Source: Streptococcus oralis (GTDB taxonomy: Bacteria; Bacillota; Bacilli; Lactobacillales; Streptococcaceae). From it: a stretch of DNA of 64,000 nt. The translations under genes and the position numbers were made by a program. Below the pieces are notes generated by a model. It was not told where the DNA came from. It saw nothing but the letters and a program-made list of their open reading frames with translations, and made no database searches. Each line of letters begins with the position of its first letter. Positions within the stretch are counted from its first letter, which is position 1. This document shows, piece by piece, positions 15,341-24,690 of the stretch. The stretch covers positions 1,488,001 through 1,552,000 of the forward strand of contig NZ_CP019562.1 in assembly GCF_001983955.1 (NCBI RefSeq), in the 5' to 3' direction.

Positions 15341-16207
15341 TCACCAGTCATCAGACGAACCGCCACCATCAAAGCCACCGCCGTCCCAGCCTCCAGATGA
15401 GTCGGAGCCTGAGTCAGACCAAGAAGAACCTGAATCAGACCAAGAGGAACCTGAGTCTGATGAGTCACTGCCCCACCAGCCACCGCCAGAATCATCTCCA
15501 CGTGAACCACGACCACCAAATAGAAATCCGATAATCATCACGATGAAGTAAATGAGAACTCCAAATACGATAACTCCGTCGCTCGAACTGCTTTTTCGAT
15601 GACGTTTCGAAGATTGACTCTCACTGGTATACTTTTCAATTTCTTTTAGACGACTAGAATTAGTAGCATAGTCGTAACTACTTTTAGAACTTGAAGAAGG
15701 TGTACTCGATCCACTATAAAACATGTAGTTGAGATTGTTTACGATAGAGAGAACTCCCTTGTTGTAGTCACCATTTTGAAAGTAGGGGCGTGCTGTTGTC
15801 AAGAACCTGTGAGTCTGATAGTCTGTGATCTTACTGGCCACATTATTACTGGTTTCAATCCGTGATTTTCTATCCTCAACAGCGACCACAATCAAGGCGC
15901 CGTTGTTGTCTCCCGAGTAGCCAATCTTCCAAGCTCTAGCTGTTTCGTTAGCTACAGTTTCGATTGTTTCTCCATCCAGGCTTTTCACAACGTAAACGCC
16001 CACTTGGAATTTTTCTGCTTTTTGACTATTTACCTTATTCAAGCCTTGGATCAGTCTGATTGTATCATCAGTCAGATAGTGATTGGGATCATAGATTCCG
16101 TACTCTGGTTTTTCAGGTGCTGTGAATGCTGACAAGAAGAGAAAGACCATCAGCAATCCAAGCAAGCGAACCAACAAACTATGTTTAAATAATCTGCTTT
16201 TTTTCAT
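15341..16207 (-). CDS. TPM-domain (YgcG-like) membrane protein
   Basis: 288 aa. Signal/TM segment at residues 10-30 (LLVRLLGLLMVFLFLSAFTA), an extracellular TPM domain at about 35-170 (YLTDDTIRLIQGLNKV, GALIVVAVEDRKSRIE), a second TM (VIVFGVLIYFIVMIIGFLFG), and a low-complexity Gly/Ser/Asp/Trp tail with repeated SSWSDSG units ending GGGFDGGGSSDDW. The gene pairs with lemA downstream (about 160 bp gap), a conserved arrangement. TPM domains are linked to membrane-protein quality control in other organisms; function here is inferred. Confidence 0.88.
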   Translation of the reverse strand: MKKSRLFKHSLLVRLLGLLMVFLFLSAFTAPEKPEYGIYDPNHYLTDDTIRLIQGLNKVNSQKAEKFQVGVYVVKSLDGETIETVANETARAWKIGYSGDNNGALIVVAVEDRKSRIETSNNVASKITDYQTHRFLTTARPYFQNGDYNKGVLSIVNNLNYMFYSGSSTPSSSSKSSYDYATNSSRLKEIEKYTSESQSSKRHRKSSSSDGVIVFGVLIYFIVMIIGFLFGGRGSRGDDSGGGWWGSDSSDSGSSWSDSGSSWSDSGSDSSGGWDGGGFDGGGSSDDW

Positions 16208-16243
16208 AATAACCTCCCTGATAAAGGAAAATTGATTTAAGGA

Positions 16244-16320
16244 ATTATAGCATTTTGATTTTTACAAAGAAAGTGCATTTTCATTACAAATAGATTACAA
16301 AAGCTAAGAAAATGATTGAA
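16244..16320 (-). promoter_or_regulatory. Promoter of the TPM-lemA unit with direct repeats
   Basis: Extended -10 TGCTATAAT on the minus strand (TATAAT at 16244-16249). Upstream are two TTTGTAAT copies 11 bp apart, with a TTTGTA-containing partial copy nearer the -10. A one-turn spacing is typical of response-regulator sites, but no regulator is identified. Confidence 0.45.
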
Positions 16321-16374
16321 TTTTGATGACAGATTTTTCCTTCGATTTGACAGGATTTTTTTCACCTACTTTAT

Positions 16375-16405
16375 AGAAAAAAGAAGACAGACTAGTCTTC
16401 TTTTC
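16375..16405 (-). terminator. Terminator of der
   Basis: AGAAGAC-TAGTCT-GTCTTCT stem followed by a minus-strand TTTTTT run. Confidence 0.85.
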
Positions 16406-16434
16406 AGTTATTCTTATTGAAAAATAAGCAAGGC

Positions 16435-17745
16435 TTACTTGCGTTTTCTTGCAATCAAATGAATCGGGGTTCCCTCAAAGACAAAGGCCTTGCGGATTTG
16501 ATTTTCCAAGAAACGCAGGTAAGAGAAGTGCATGAGTTCTTCTTCATTGACAAAGATGACAAAGGTTGGTGGCTTGGTTGCCACTTGGGTTGCGTAGAAA
16601 ATCTTGAGGCGTTTCCCTTTGTCTGTCGGTGTTGGATTTATGGCAATGGCATCCATAATCACATCATTCAAGACTGCTGATGGAATCCGAGTGTTTTGAC
16701 TTTCGCTGATTTGCTTGATCATCTCAGGCAGTTTATGGAGACGTTGCTTGGTAAGAGCTGATACAAAGACAATCGGTGCGTAAGGCAGGTATTGGAACTG
16801 CTCACGGATGTCTTCTTCCCAGTTCTTCATGGTATGGTTGTCTTTTTCAAGAGTATCCCACTTGTTGACCACGATAATCATCCCTTTACCGGCTTCGTGG
16901 GCAAAACCTGCGATACGCTTGTCGTATTCACGGATACCTTCTTCGGCATTGAGGACCATCAAGACCACGTCAGAACGGTCAATGGCACGCATGGCACGCA
17001 TGACAGAATATTTCTCCGTATTTTCATAAACTTTACCAGACTTACGCATACCAGCTGTATCAATCATGATAAACTCTTGTCCATCCGTATCTGTAAAGTG
17101 GGTATCAATGGCGTCACGCGTTGTTCCAGCTACTGGACTAGCAATCACGCGGTCTTCTCCCAAAATGGCGTTGATCAAACTTGATTTTCCAACGTTAGGA
17201 CGACCAATCAAGCTAAATTTTATCACGTCTGGATTTTCTTCTTCAACTTCGTGTGGCAGATTTTCTACAATAGCATCCAGCACATCTCCTGTCCCGATAC
17301 CGTGGACAGACGAAATTGGCAACGGTTCACCTAAGCCTAGTGCATAGAAATCAAAGATATCATTTCGCATCTCAGGATTGTCAACCTTGTTAACGGCAAG
17401 GATAACAGGCTTATGAGTTTTATAGAGTTTGCGAGCTACGTACTCGTCCGCATCTGTAATCCCTTCTTTACCAGACACTACAAAGACGATGACATCTGCT
17501 TCTTCCATGGCAATTTCTGCCTGGTGTTTGATTTGCTCCATGAAGGGAGCATCGACGTCGTCAATCCCTCCAGTATCAATCATACTGAAAGAACGGTTGA
17601 GCCACTCACCCGTTGCATAGATACGGTCACGTGTCACACCCTCGACATCTTCTACGATTGAGATTCGCTCACCAGCGATTCGGTTAAAGAGGGTCGATTT
17701 CCCAACATTGGGACGCCCTACAATGGCAACAGTTGGTAAGGCCAT
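16435..17745 (-). CDS. der: Ribosome-assembly GTPase Der (EngA)
   Basis: 436 aa, tandem-GTPase protein needed for 50S maturation. G domain 1 has [14 protein letters not shown] and DTGG, and G domain 2 has [18 protein letters not shown] and NKWD. A C-terminal KH-like domain ([21 protein letters not shown]) follows. Start [10 protein letters not shown] is preceded by a weak GAAAG element. It is 13 bp downstream of the nitroreductase gene and is the last gene of the nrdR-dnaB-dnaI-nitroreductase-der run. Confidence 0.97.
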   Translation of the reverse strand: MALPTVAIVGRPNVGKSTLFNRIAGERISIVEDVEGVTRDRIYATGEWLNRSFSMIDTGGIDDVDAPFMEQIKHQAEIAMEEADVIVFVVSGKEGITDADEYVARKLYKTHKPVILAVNKVDNPEMRNDIFDFYALGLGEPLPISSVHGIGTGDVLDAIVENLPHEVEEENPDVIKFSLIGRPNVGKSSLINAILGEDRVIASPVAGTTRDAIDTHFTDTDGQEFIMIDTAGMRKSGKVYENTEKYSVMRAMRAIDRSDVVLMVLNAEEGIREYDKRIAGFAHEAGKGMIIVVNKWDTLEKDNHTMKNWEEDIREQFQYLPYAPIVFVSALTKQRLHKLPEMIKQISESQNTRIPSAVLNDVIMDAIAINPTPTDKGKRLKIFYATQVATKPPTFVIFVNEEELMHFSYLRFLENQIRKAFVFEGTPIHLIARKRK

Positions 17746-17758
17746 GTTTTCTCACTTT

Positions 17759-18472
17759 CTACAATAACTTTTTCTGTTCTAGATTCTTCCGAGTTGAACT
17801 AGGTTCGGCTTGACCAAACTGCTCTGCCAAACGCTGACTCCAAGAGGTTGTCGCACGCGCACCAGCATAGTCTGCCTGTACTTGGTCATAGTCCAAAATC
17901 GCTTCAACTGGCTGTTCTTGGTATTCTTCTTCAAATACCACTTGGTTCAAAGGCAGTCTTGGTTTGACCTCATGTTGTTGATTTGGCACGCCAAGGGCAA
18001 TCCCAAAAACAGGGTAGGTATAGTCAGGCAGGTTAAAAAGCGCTGCCACTTCTTCTGACTTGTAACGGACTAAACCGATAATCACACCACCATATCCCAG
18101 ACTCTCCGCTGCAAGCAAGGTATTTTGACCAGCAAGCGCAGCGTCTACAGACGTGATAAGGAGACCTTCCACCCCTTGAGGTTGGAAAGTGTCCGTATGA
18201 AGGCTTGCTCCCTTTTCAGCTCTGTTCAAGTCACCAACAAAAAGTAGGAAAGCACCTGACTGGCGAATGGCTTCCTGGGGAACCAATTCATATAAGGCAT
18301 CTTTCTTCTCTTGGCTGCGTACAAGAATCACAGAGTAAGATTGGAAATTTTTCCAAGATGACGCCATTTGGGCAGCAGTCAAAATCTCGTCCAAGTCCGC
18401 TTGAGGAATTTCTTGCTCCTTAAAGCGACGAACTGAAGTATGGGCTTTCATCAGTTTAATGGTTTCAGTCAT
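17759..18472 (-). CDS. NADPH-dependent nitroreductase / flavin reductase family
   Basis: 237 aa FMN-dependent nitroreductase fold (NfsA/FRP-like), with N-terminal HTSVRRFKEQEIP, the FMN-binding AAQMASSWKNFQSYSVILV, and the central SLGYGGVIIGLVRY and FGIALGVPNQQHEVKPRLP. It overlaps dnaI by 4 bp (ATGA), indicating tight coupling with replication-initiation genes; the functional reason is unclear. The substrate cannot be predicted. Confidence 0.88.
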   Translation of the reverse strand: MTETIKLMKAHTSVRRFKEQEIPQADLDEILTAAQMASSWKNFQSYSVILVRSQEKKDALYELVPQEAIRQSGAFLLFVGDLNRAEKGASLHTDTFQPQGVEGLLITSVDAALAGQNTLLAAESLGYGGVIIGLVRYKSEEVAALFNLPDYTYPVFGIALGVPNQQHEVKPRLPLNQVVFEEEYQEQPVEAILDYDQVQADYAGARATTSWSQRLAEQFGQAEPSSTRKNLEQKKLL

Positions 18473-19365
18473 CGGCGATTTTCTCCTTCTAGTCTGGTTT
18501 CCTCAGCTAAATAACGGATTCGTTCCATGACCCGTCTAGCTTCCCAAGTCTCGTCATTTCCATTCTTTCCTTTGGCAAAATGTTTTTCCAAATCTTGGAA
18601 ATTAAAGTTGGAAGTAAAGAAGGTCGGCAAATCTTCCTGCATACGATACTGGAGAATAACTTGGAGAATCTCATCACGCACCCAAGGGGTGGATTGTTCT
18701 GCACCAATATCATCCAAGACCAAGACTTCTGCTAACTTGATTTCATCCACCAAGGTCTTCACAGATCCTTCACCGATAGCATTTTTCACATCAATGACAA
18801 AACTTGGATAGTGGAGAATGGTTGTTGAAGCACCACGTTTTTCAGATAGGTCATGGGCTAGGGCCGCCATCATGAAACTCTTACCGACACCAAAATCTCC
18901 GTATAGATAGAGGCCTTTTCGGATACTTGGGTAAAGGTCAACAAAGGCATAGAGTCTCTCAAAAATCGGCAAACGTCCTAGATCATCCAGGTCAATCTGA
19001 GCCAATTTCGCTTTCTTAAGACTTGCTGGAAGATTGATCAACTTGAGACGATTTTTGATTGCCGCCTCTTTTTCAGCCGCGATTAGTTCTGGTGTTTCTT
19101 CATAAGATACATCTGCATAGCCGTGATTCATGACCAAGATAGGCTTGTAGCCACGCGCTATATAGTCCACATCCCCACGAAGAAACTTATCCCGCTCTGT
19201 GATATATTGGTTGAACTTGGAAATGCTACGATTTAACTCCTCTTGGCTGAGGGATTCTTTCTGGATAAAAGCCGCTACATCGGGGTCATTCATGATCTGC
19301 TGGACCAAGTCCTGATACTGAAAACGACTTGTCTGACGTTTGATTACATCACCAACACTTTCCAT
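18469..19365 (-). CDS. dnaI: Primosomal helicase loader DnaI
   Basis: 298 aa AAA+ ATPase that loads the replicative helicase. It has an N-terminal helicase-interacting region, Walker A YGDFGVGKSFMMAAL, Walker B VLVLDDIGAEQ and a sensor segment FFTSNFNF. It directly abuts dnaB (stop and start adjacent), the usual DnaB-DnaI pairing of low-GC Gram-positives. Confidence 0.95.
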   Translation of the reverse strand: MESVGDVIKRQTSRFQYQDLVQQIMNDPDVAAFIQKESLSQEELNRSISKFNQYITERDKFLRGDVDYIARGYKPILVMNHGYADVSYEETPELIAAEKEAAIKNRLKLINLPASLKKAKLAQIDLDDLGRLPIFERLYAFVDLYPSIRKGLYLYGDFGVGKSFMMAALAHDLSEKRGASTTILHYPSFVIDVKNAIGEGSVKTLVDEIKLAEVLVLDDIGAEQSTPWVRDEILQVILQYRMQEDLPTFFTSNFNFQDLEKHFAKGKNGNDETWEARRVMERIRYLAEETRLEGENRR

Positions 19366-20529
19366 CTAGTCTCCTCCTTCTTCTAATCGGGCTAACATTT
19401 CTTGTTTTTTACGTTCTAGTTCCAGACGAGTCTCCTCACTGGTTTGATTTTTATATTCTGGATTGCTCCACTTAGGAACATTTGTCTTAGTCGAGCTAGT
19501 TTTCGATTTCTGGTCTTCCTGGCCTTTTTGCTGACGTTCTCGAATCCGAAGCACAGCCTCTTCTGCTGTCCGAATTTTTTGATAAGCATAGTCATTGGCA
19601 ACCTTCATGGCATATTTTTCATTGACATTTGCCGAATCAACCTTGTTAAAGGTTAGAAGTAAGACGATATTGATGACTTCGTCCAACAAGCCTAAAGACG
19701 CCATCTGGTGAAGGAGTTCTCGCTCACTCTGGGTGATATTCCCCTTACGAGTCTGCTTGATTTCCGCTAAAAAATGCAAGGGAGTTTTATTTTTGGCTTC
19801 CCTGATAATGGTCATTTCTTTGGGGTTAAAGTCAGAAGAGACCTGCTTTTGCACAATCTTTTCACGCATGCGTTTGACAGAAATAACCTGAGCCACCGCT
19901 GTCGCCTTAGCTAATTGATAGGTTTCAAACCAGGTCCATTTTTTGTCTTCTGCGATAGCAAACAATTCCAAAACATCCGTTTGCTCGTCTTCAAAACGCA
20001 AGCCATCTCGAGCCATCAGGCGCTGGAAATGTTCCAAGTCAAAATCATTTTTTAACTTGCTTTTAGACTCGCTTGGTGTCACTTCTTCAGTCAGGGTTGG
20101 AAAGACTTGACTCAAAGAAACAGAGAGTGCTTCTCCCTCACTTGGAGCCTGCTTCATAGCAGAAACAGCTGTATCCCCAATCTTCCTCTCCAAGAGTCTA
20201 CTATAGACAGAATGACTTAGGAATTCCTGACTGGAGAGGGGAGAATGAAGCTGTAATTCATAGTTCTCCCCCTTCTGATAAAGGGTCAACAAATCCAAAG
20301 CAGATAAGACTTTAAAGGATTGGAGCAAGGTAGGCATGCCAAAGTTTAAGTGATTGAGGATATGGGAAAAGAGGTGCTCCTTTTGCCCACCATCCCAAAA
20401 GGTAATGGCATATAGATAGAGGCTCAGCGCCTCCTGACCGATAATCGGGAGGTAGCACTGCACCAGAGAAGAGGTATCTTGCGACACCCGATTATTCTTT
20501 AGAAAAGAAAAACGGTCATTTGGTTTCAT
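19366..20529 (-). CDS. dnaB: Replication initiation and membrane attachment protein DnaB
   Basis: 387 aa, the Firmicute DnaB (not the helicase), which recruits helicase and loader to origins and restart sites. N-terminal winged-helix region (SSLVQCYLPIIGQEALSLYLYAITFW) and C-terminal DnaB/DnaD repeat region (NDYAYQKIRTAEEAVLRIRE). The ATG directly follows the nrdR TAG stop. Confidence 0.93.
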   Translation of the reverse strand: MKPNDRFSFLKNNRVSQDTSSLVQCYLPIIGQEALSLYLYAITFWDGGQKEHLFSHILNHLNFGMPTLLQSFKVLSALDLLTLYQKGENYELQLHSPLSSQEFLSHSVYSRLLERKIGDTAVSAMKQAPSEGEALSVSLSQVFPTLTEEVTPSESKSKLKNDFDLEHFQRLMARDGLRFEDEQTDVLELFAIAEDKKWTWFETYQLAKATAVAQVISVKRMREKIVQKQVSSDFNPKEMTIIREAKNKTPLHFLAEIKQTRKGNITQSERELLHQMASLGLLDEVINIVLLLTFNKVDSANVNEKYAMKVANDYAYQKIRTAEEAVLRIRERQQKGQEDQKSKTSSTKTNVPKWSNPEYKNQTSEETRLELERKKQEMLARLEEGGD

Positions 20530-21003
20530 CTATTTTTCCTTTTTCTTTTTAGAGGACTGGGTGATCTGCTGGAGCAGACTCTCCAACTCACTCACATCCT
20601 TAAAGCTACGGTAAACACTGGCAAAACGAACATAGGTAATCTCATCAAGCTCTGCCAATTCTTCCATGACTAAAGACCCAATATATTCACTTTGGATCTC
20701 ATTCTCACTGCGACTACGGAGTTTTTGTTCGATGCGATTGACCACCATGTTGATTTCATCACTTGACACAGGACGCTTCTGGGCTGAGCGGATAATCCCA
20801 TTAAAGATTTTATCTCTCGAAAACTGCTCTCGCGTACCGTCTTTTTTGACGACAACCAGCGTTCTTTCTTCTACTCGTTCATAGGTTGTAAAACGATGCT
20901 GACACTCGTCGCACTCACGTCTTCTGCGGATGGTATTTCCTTCTTCGGCTTGTCGACTATCAACAACACTAGACTTGGTAGCTCCACATTTTGGACAACG
21001 CAT
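20530..21003 (-). CDS. nrdR: Transcriptional repressor NrdR
   Basis: 157 aa nucleotide-sensing repressor of ribonucleotide reductase genes. Zinc ribbon [17 protein letters not shown] with CDECQHRF, then an ATP-cone ([20 protein letters not shown]). The frame extends to 21084, but AGGAGG lies 8 bp before the ATG at 21003 and the zinc ribbon starts there. First gene of the replication operon. Confidence 0.96.
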   Translation of the reverse strand: MRCPKCGATKSSVVDSRQAEEGNTIRRRRECDECQHRFTTYERVEERTLVVVKKDGTREQFSRDKIFNGIIRSAQKRPVSSDEINMVVNRIEQKLRSRSENEIQSEYIGSLVMEELAELDEITYVRFASVYRSFKDVSELESLLQQITQSSKKKKEK

Positions 21004-21031
21004 GCATTTCCCTCCTTGTCGTTTTCTTTTC

Positions 21032-21059
21032 ATTATACCATTTTTTGAGCAATTCCCAA
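21032..21059 (-). promoter_or_regulatory. Promoter of nrdR-dnaB-dnaI operon
   Basis: Minus-strand TTGGGA, 16-bp spacer and TATAAT with an extended TG (TGGTATAAT). It is divergent from the gntR promoter 20 bp away. No clear NrdR box is seen. Confidence 0.7.
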
Positions 21060-21077
21060 AACAATTCTTATTTTTAC

Positions 21078-21106
21078 TTGACAAGTTTTTTGTTTTATTG
21101 TATTAT
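21078..21106 (+). promoter_or_regulatory. Promoter of GntR-ABC operon
   Basis: Consensus TTGACA (21078-21083), 17-bp spacer, TATTAT (21101-21106). A strong-looking promoter directly before the regulator gene, consistent with autoregulation. Confidence 0.85.
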
Positions 21107-21143
21107 TTGATTAGAACAACAAAGACAAAGAAAGGAGACTATG

Positions 21144-21509
21144 ATGTCCTGGTCATTTGATAATACAAAACCGATTTATTTACAGATTATGGAAAAAATC
21201 AAATTACAGATTGTTTCCCATGAACTGGAACCCAACCAACAGCTCCCTACCGTGAGAGATTTGGCGAGCGAGGCTGGGGTCAATCCCAATACCATCCAGC
21301 GCGCCTTGTCTGACCTTGAACGTGAAGGATTTGTATACAGCAAGCGGACAACTGGTCGTTTTGTCACAGAGGATTTGGACCTCATCGTTCAGTCCCGCAA
21401 ACAACTTTCTGAGGAGCAACTGCAACACTTTGTCTCTTGCATGCTTCAATTTGGCTACCAAAAAGAAGAACTGCCAAATGTATTAAGCGACTATATTAAA
21501 GGAGTTTAA
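21144..21509 (+). CDS. GntR-family (YtrA-type) regulator
   Basis: 121 aa with an N-terminal winged helix (KPIYLQIMEKIKLQIVS, LPTVRDLASEAGVNPNTIQRALSDLEREGFVYSK) and only a short C-terminal helix, the YtrA layout. The second of two adjacent ATGs fits the AAAGGAG spacing (6 bp) better than 21141. It is followed 5 bp later by an ABC ATPase and permease that it presumably controls. Related operons respond to cell-wall stress; this is inference. Confidence 0.92.
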   Translation: MSWSFDNTKPIYLQIMEKIKLQIVSHELEPNQQLPTVRDLASEAGVNPNTIQRALSDLEREGFVYSKRTTGRFVTEDLDLIVQSRKQLSEEQLQHFVSCMLQFGYQKEELPNVLSDYIKGV

Positions 21510-21513
21510 GACT

Positions 21514-22209
21514 ATGACACTACTAGCACTTGAAAATGTAACAAAATCATATGGAGCAACTGCGGCACTTAACAATATCTCACTAGAGATCTCAGCCGGA
21601 AAGATTGTCGGGCTCCTTGGACCAAACGGATCCGGAAAAACAACCTTGATCAAACTGATCAATGGCCTCCTTCAGCCAAATAAAGGACGTGTCCTCATTA
21701 ACGGACAGGATCCAAGTCCTGCTACCAAGGCGATCGTCTCCTATCTGCCTGACACGACTTATCTCAATGAAGAGATGAAGGTCAAGGATGCTCTAACCTA
21801 TTTTAAAACCTTCTATCAGGATTTTAATCTCGAAAGAGCCCAACACCTGTTAGCTGATCTTGGCATTGATGAGAACAGTCGCCTCAAGAAACTATCAAAA
21901 GGGAACAAGGAAAAAGTTCAACTCATCCTGGTTATGAGCCGCGAAGCCCACCTCTACGTTCTCGACGAACCGATCGGAGGCGTGGATCCAGCTGCCCGTG
22001 ACTATATCCTCAATACCATCATTAACAACTACTCACCAACCTCTACGGTGCTGATTTCAACCCACTTGATTTCAGATATTGAGCCAATATTGGATGAGAT
22101 CATCTTCCTCAAAGACGGAAAAGTCGTCCGCCAAGGAAATGTCGATGATATTCGTTACGAGTCAGGCGAATCAATTGACCAGCTCTTCCGCCAGGAATTT
22201 AAAGCCTAA
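21514..22209 (+). CDS. ABC transporter ATP-binding protein
   Basis: 231 aa NBD with Walker A GLLGPNGSGKTTL, an unusual signature LSKGNKEKVQL in place of LSGGQ, Walker B LYVLDEPIGGVD and switch His in STHLISDIE. The LSKGN-type signature is common in YtrB/BcrA-like exporters. It works with the permease 15 bp downstream. The substrate is unknown, possibly a peptide antibiotic or envelope compound. Confidence 0.93.
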   Translation: MTLLALENVTKSYGATAALNNISLEISAGKIVGLLGPNGSGKTTLIKLINGLLQPNKGRVLINGQDPSPATKAIVSYLPDTTYLNEEMKVKDALTYFKTFYQDFNLERAQHLLADLGIDENSRLKKLSKGNKEKVQLILVMSREAHLYVLDEPIGGVDPAARDYILNTIINNYSPTSTVLISTHLISDIEPILDEIIFLKDGKVVRQGNVDDIRYESGESIDQLFRQEFKA

Positions 22210-22224
22210 GCAAAGGAGATTATT

Positions 22225-22959
22225 ATGTTTTGGAATTTAGTTCGTTATGAATTTAAAAATATCAATAAATGGTATCTTGCACTCTACGGTGCTGTACTTG
22301 CAATTTCAGTTTTGATTGGAATATCCTTTTCTGGTATCAGTCAGCACTACACTAGTTATGGTAATGATCCCTCCTACCTATTAGGATTTTTAATTTTGGT
22401 ATTTGGAGGACTCAGCGTCACTCTTTGGATTGCAACAATCTTTTTAATCATCCGAAGATTTAAGGGCAGTGTCTATGATCGCCAAGGTTACTTGACCTTG
22501 ACTTTGCCTGTCTCTGAGCACCAAATCATCACCGCAAAACTTTTAGGCGGCCTTGTCTGGTCCATCTTAAGCTATATCGTCTTTATCTTGAGTATATTGA
22601 TCATCATCTTCTTAACACCAATAGAAAAAGACTTCACTGCCTTCTATAACTTCATTTCCCCTTACCTCAGTTACGGTGGACTTTATGTGGTTTCACTACT
22701 TGTCGGTTCGATTACATGGATCTTGTCCATCTACCTCGCAATCTCAATCGGTCAACTCTTTAATGAGTATCGAACAGCTATGGGGATTCTAGCCTATATC
22801 GTCATTGCCATCGTTATTGGTTATATCACCTTCTTCTTACGAATCGAAAACGACTTTCATACGATGATTGGAGTAGAAATCCTTCGTGATCTCGTTCTAG
22901 CGACGATCTATTACCTCGGAACCTACTACATCTTGAAAAACAAGGTTAACTTGCAATAA
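22225..22959 (+). CDS. ABC transporter permease
   Basis: 244 aa integral membrane protein with about six TM segments, the first near residues 15-40 (LALYGAVLAISVLIGISF) and the last at the C-terminus (DLVLATIYYLGTYYIL). The loop YDRQGYLTLTLPVSEHQIITAKL is typical of BcrB/YtrC-like permeases. Last gene of the GntR operon; a terminator follows. Confidence 0.88.
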   Translation: MFWNLVRYEFKNINKWYLALYGAVLAISVLIGISFSGISQHYTSYGNDPSYLLGFLILVFGGLSVTLWIATIFLIIRRFKGSVYDRQGYLTLTLPVSEHQIITAKLLGGLVWSILSYIVFILSILIIIFLTPIEKDFTAFYNFISPYLSYGGLYVVSLLVGSITWILSIYLAISIGQLFNEYRTAMGILAYIVIAIVIGYITFFLRIENDFHTMIGVEILRDLVLATIYYLGTYYILKNKVNLQ

Positions 22960-22967
22960 GTTAAAGG

Positions 22968-23002
22968 TCTAGCGACTCTGAATCGCTAGATCTTTTCTTT
23001 TA
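22968..23002 (+). terminator. Terminator of GntR-ABC operon
   Basis: TCTAGCGA-CTCTGAA-TCGCTAGA stem followed by TCTTTTCTTTT. Confidence 0.85.
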
Positions 23003-23035
23003 GATATTTTGTATGAAAATGTGGATAAAAAGGAG

Positions 23036-23041
23036 TATAAT
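23036..23041 (+). promoter_or_regulatory. Possible -10 box of the fused ABC transporter gene
   Basis: TATAAT about 46 bp upstream of the ATG. No -35 at good spacing (TTGTAT is 21 bp away). Confidence 0.4.
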
Positions 23042-23087
23042 AACTTTAAGACTGATTACTGTATATTGATTAGGAGGTCTACTCTTT

Positions 23088-24635
23088 ATGCTAAGAACCT
23101 ATGTCACAAAGAAACACTTAACACTTTACTTCTTTTCGATTGCAATCACATGGCTGGAAGCGATTATTACGCCAGCGCTCATTCAGAGTATCGTTGCTAG
23201 TTTTACCAATCAAGAACTGGAACTTCTTTGGAAAGTTTTGATTTTGGGGATTCTTGGAAACCTCATCCTCTTACTGGGGCTAGCTGGAAAACGCTATTAC
23301 TACGCTCGTTTGATTACTGATTTCAAATATGGAATTAAAAGCGCTATTTTCAAGCGATTCCTCAGCAGTTATGATATTGCTGAAAAGGATATTTTGTCTG
23401 ATTTAGAAAACGACGTCAGCCAGTTAGAAAAAAGCTATATTGAACCGACCGTTATCATTATTTCTTCTCTTGGTTTCACAACCGTCTCCATCCTCTATGC
23501 TCTGTGGACTAATTTTTACCTGGGCTTGATTTTTATTCTCTTCTACTCCTTTCCCGTCCTCTGCAGTGCCATCGGGTCAAAACGCCTGGACTCACTTTCT
23601 GAAAAGCGATCAAAAATGAATCAGAGCTACCTAACTAGCCTCACAAACTTTATTAGAGGAAACCAGCAGATTCGTCATTATCAGGGACAGGACTTCTTTT
23701 TTGCCCGCTATCAAAATCAGTTACATGCTAGTCTGGATGCGGAAATAAGATATGAGAAACAACGTACCCTAAACAGTCTCTTTATCAATAGCATCGATGC
23801 CTTTTGCTCCGTTTCCCCTATCGTCATCGGTGGTTTCATGACCTATTATGGTTATTTAAACGCAGCCAGTTTTGTAGCCATTTATCTCGTTTCTCACAAT
23901 ATTGGCTATCAGTTCCAAGAATTAGCCTACTTTACAAATACTCGCAAGGCGACACAATACCTCTGTGAAAAGTACCAAGTACTTTTGACAAATTCTAGTC
24001 CTATTTCTGCTAGCACCTTCCAAAACATTTATCCCATCCAACTAGAGAATATCTCTCTAGTAAAAGAAGGACAGGTTCTTTTATCCCCTCTTTCCATGTA
24101 CATCAAGCAAGGAGAAAAAATAGCCATTATCGGGGAAAGTGGCTCTGGAAAAACGACCTTACTCAATACCATTCATGGCGAGGTGTCTCCGACCAGTGGA
24201 TGGATTGCATTTGCTGGCAAAAGCCTTTCACGCCAAGAAATCACCAGCGTTAGCTCCTATATCCTCCAAGATAGCCATTATTTTGACACTTTATCTCTGG
24301 AAGACAATATCCTTCTAGGAATGCCTAAAAAACGAGAAAGGCTGAATCATATCCTCAAGACAACTGGTTTAGAACATTTGAAAAATCGAACTCTCAGCAA
24401 TGAAAGTCTATCCGGTGGCGAAAAACAACGACTCGAAATCGCTCGCGCGCTCTATCACGACAGCCAACTCATCTTGGCTGATGAGATTAAGGCCAATCTT
24501 GACTTAGAGAATAGCAAAAAGATTAGCGACCTCCTCTTCTCGCTACCTCAGACGGTAATTGAAGTCATTCACCACTATACAGAAGAAGACTTAAAACGCT
24601 ACGATCAAGTCATTCATTTAAGCAAAGAAAAATAA
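23088..24635 (+). CDS. ABC exporter, fused TMD-NBD
   Basis: 515 aa half-transporter. An N-terminal six-TM ABC-exporter domain (about residues 1-300) is followed by an NBD with Walker A GESGSGKTTLL, signature LSGGEKQRLEIAR and Walker B LILADEIKANLD (DE present, D-loop non-standard). GGAGG lies 10 bp before the ATG. It is monocistronic between two terminators. A homodimeric exporter is the simplest reading. Substrate unknown. Confidence 0.9.
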   Translation: MLRTYVTKKHLTLYFFSIAITWLEAIITPALIQSIVASFTNQELELLWKVLILGILGNLILLLGLAGKRYYYARLITDFKYGIKSAIFKRFLSSYDIAEKDILSDLENDVSQLEKSYIEPTVIIISSLGFTTVSILYALWTNFYLGLIFILFYSFPVLCSAIGSKRLDSLSEKRSKMNQSYLTSLTNFIRGNQQIRHYQGQDFFFARYQNQLHASLDAEIRYEKQRTLNSLFINSIDAFCSVSPIVIGGFMTYYGYLNAASFVAIYLVSHNIGYQFQELAYFTNTRKATQYLCEKYQVLLTNSSPISASTFQNIYPIQLENISLVKEGQVLLSPLSMYIKQGEKIAIIGESGSGKTTLLNTIHGEVSPTSGWIAFAGKSLSRQEITSVSSYILQDSHYFDTLSLEDNILLGMPKKRERLNHILKTTGLEHLKNRTLSNESLSGGEKQRLEIARALYHDSQLILADEIKANLDLENSKKISDLLFSLPQTVIEVIHHYTEEDLKRYDQVIHLSKEK

Positions 24636-24656
24636 ATCTCTACAAAGTAAAATTGG

Positions 24657-24690
24657 AAAAAGCAAGGAAGTCTGCTTCCTTGCTTTTTAA
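24657..24690. terminator. Bidirectional terminator between ABC gene and lrgB
   Basis: AAAAAGCAAGGAAG/CTTCCTTGCTTTTT, about 14-bp stem with runs on both sides. It overlaps the lrgB stop codon. Confidence 0.9.

Noticed and set aside
15285..15551. Plus-strand proline/glutamate-rich ORF
   Set aside because: Mirror of the low-complexity Gly/Ser/Asp tail of the TPM protein; the minus frame has the signal peptide, TPM domain and TM segment.
23009..23200. 63-codon ORF overlapping the fused ABC gene start
   Set aside because: Different frame from the ABC gene, which has GGAGG, TM segments and a full NBD.
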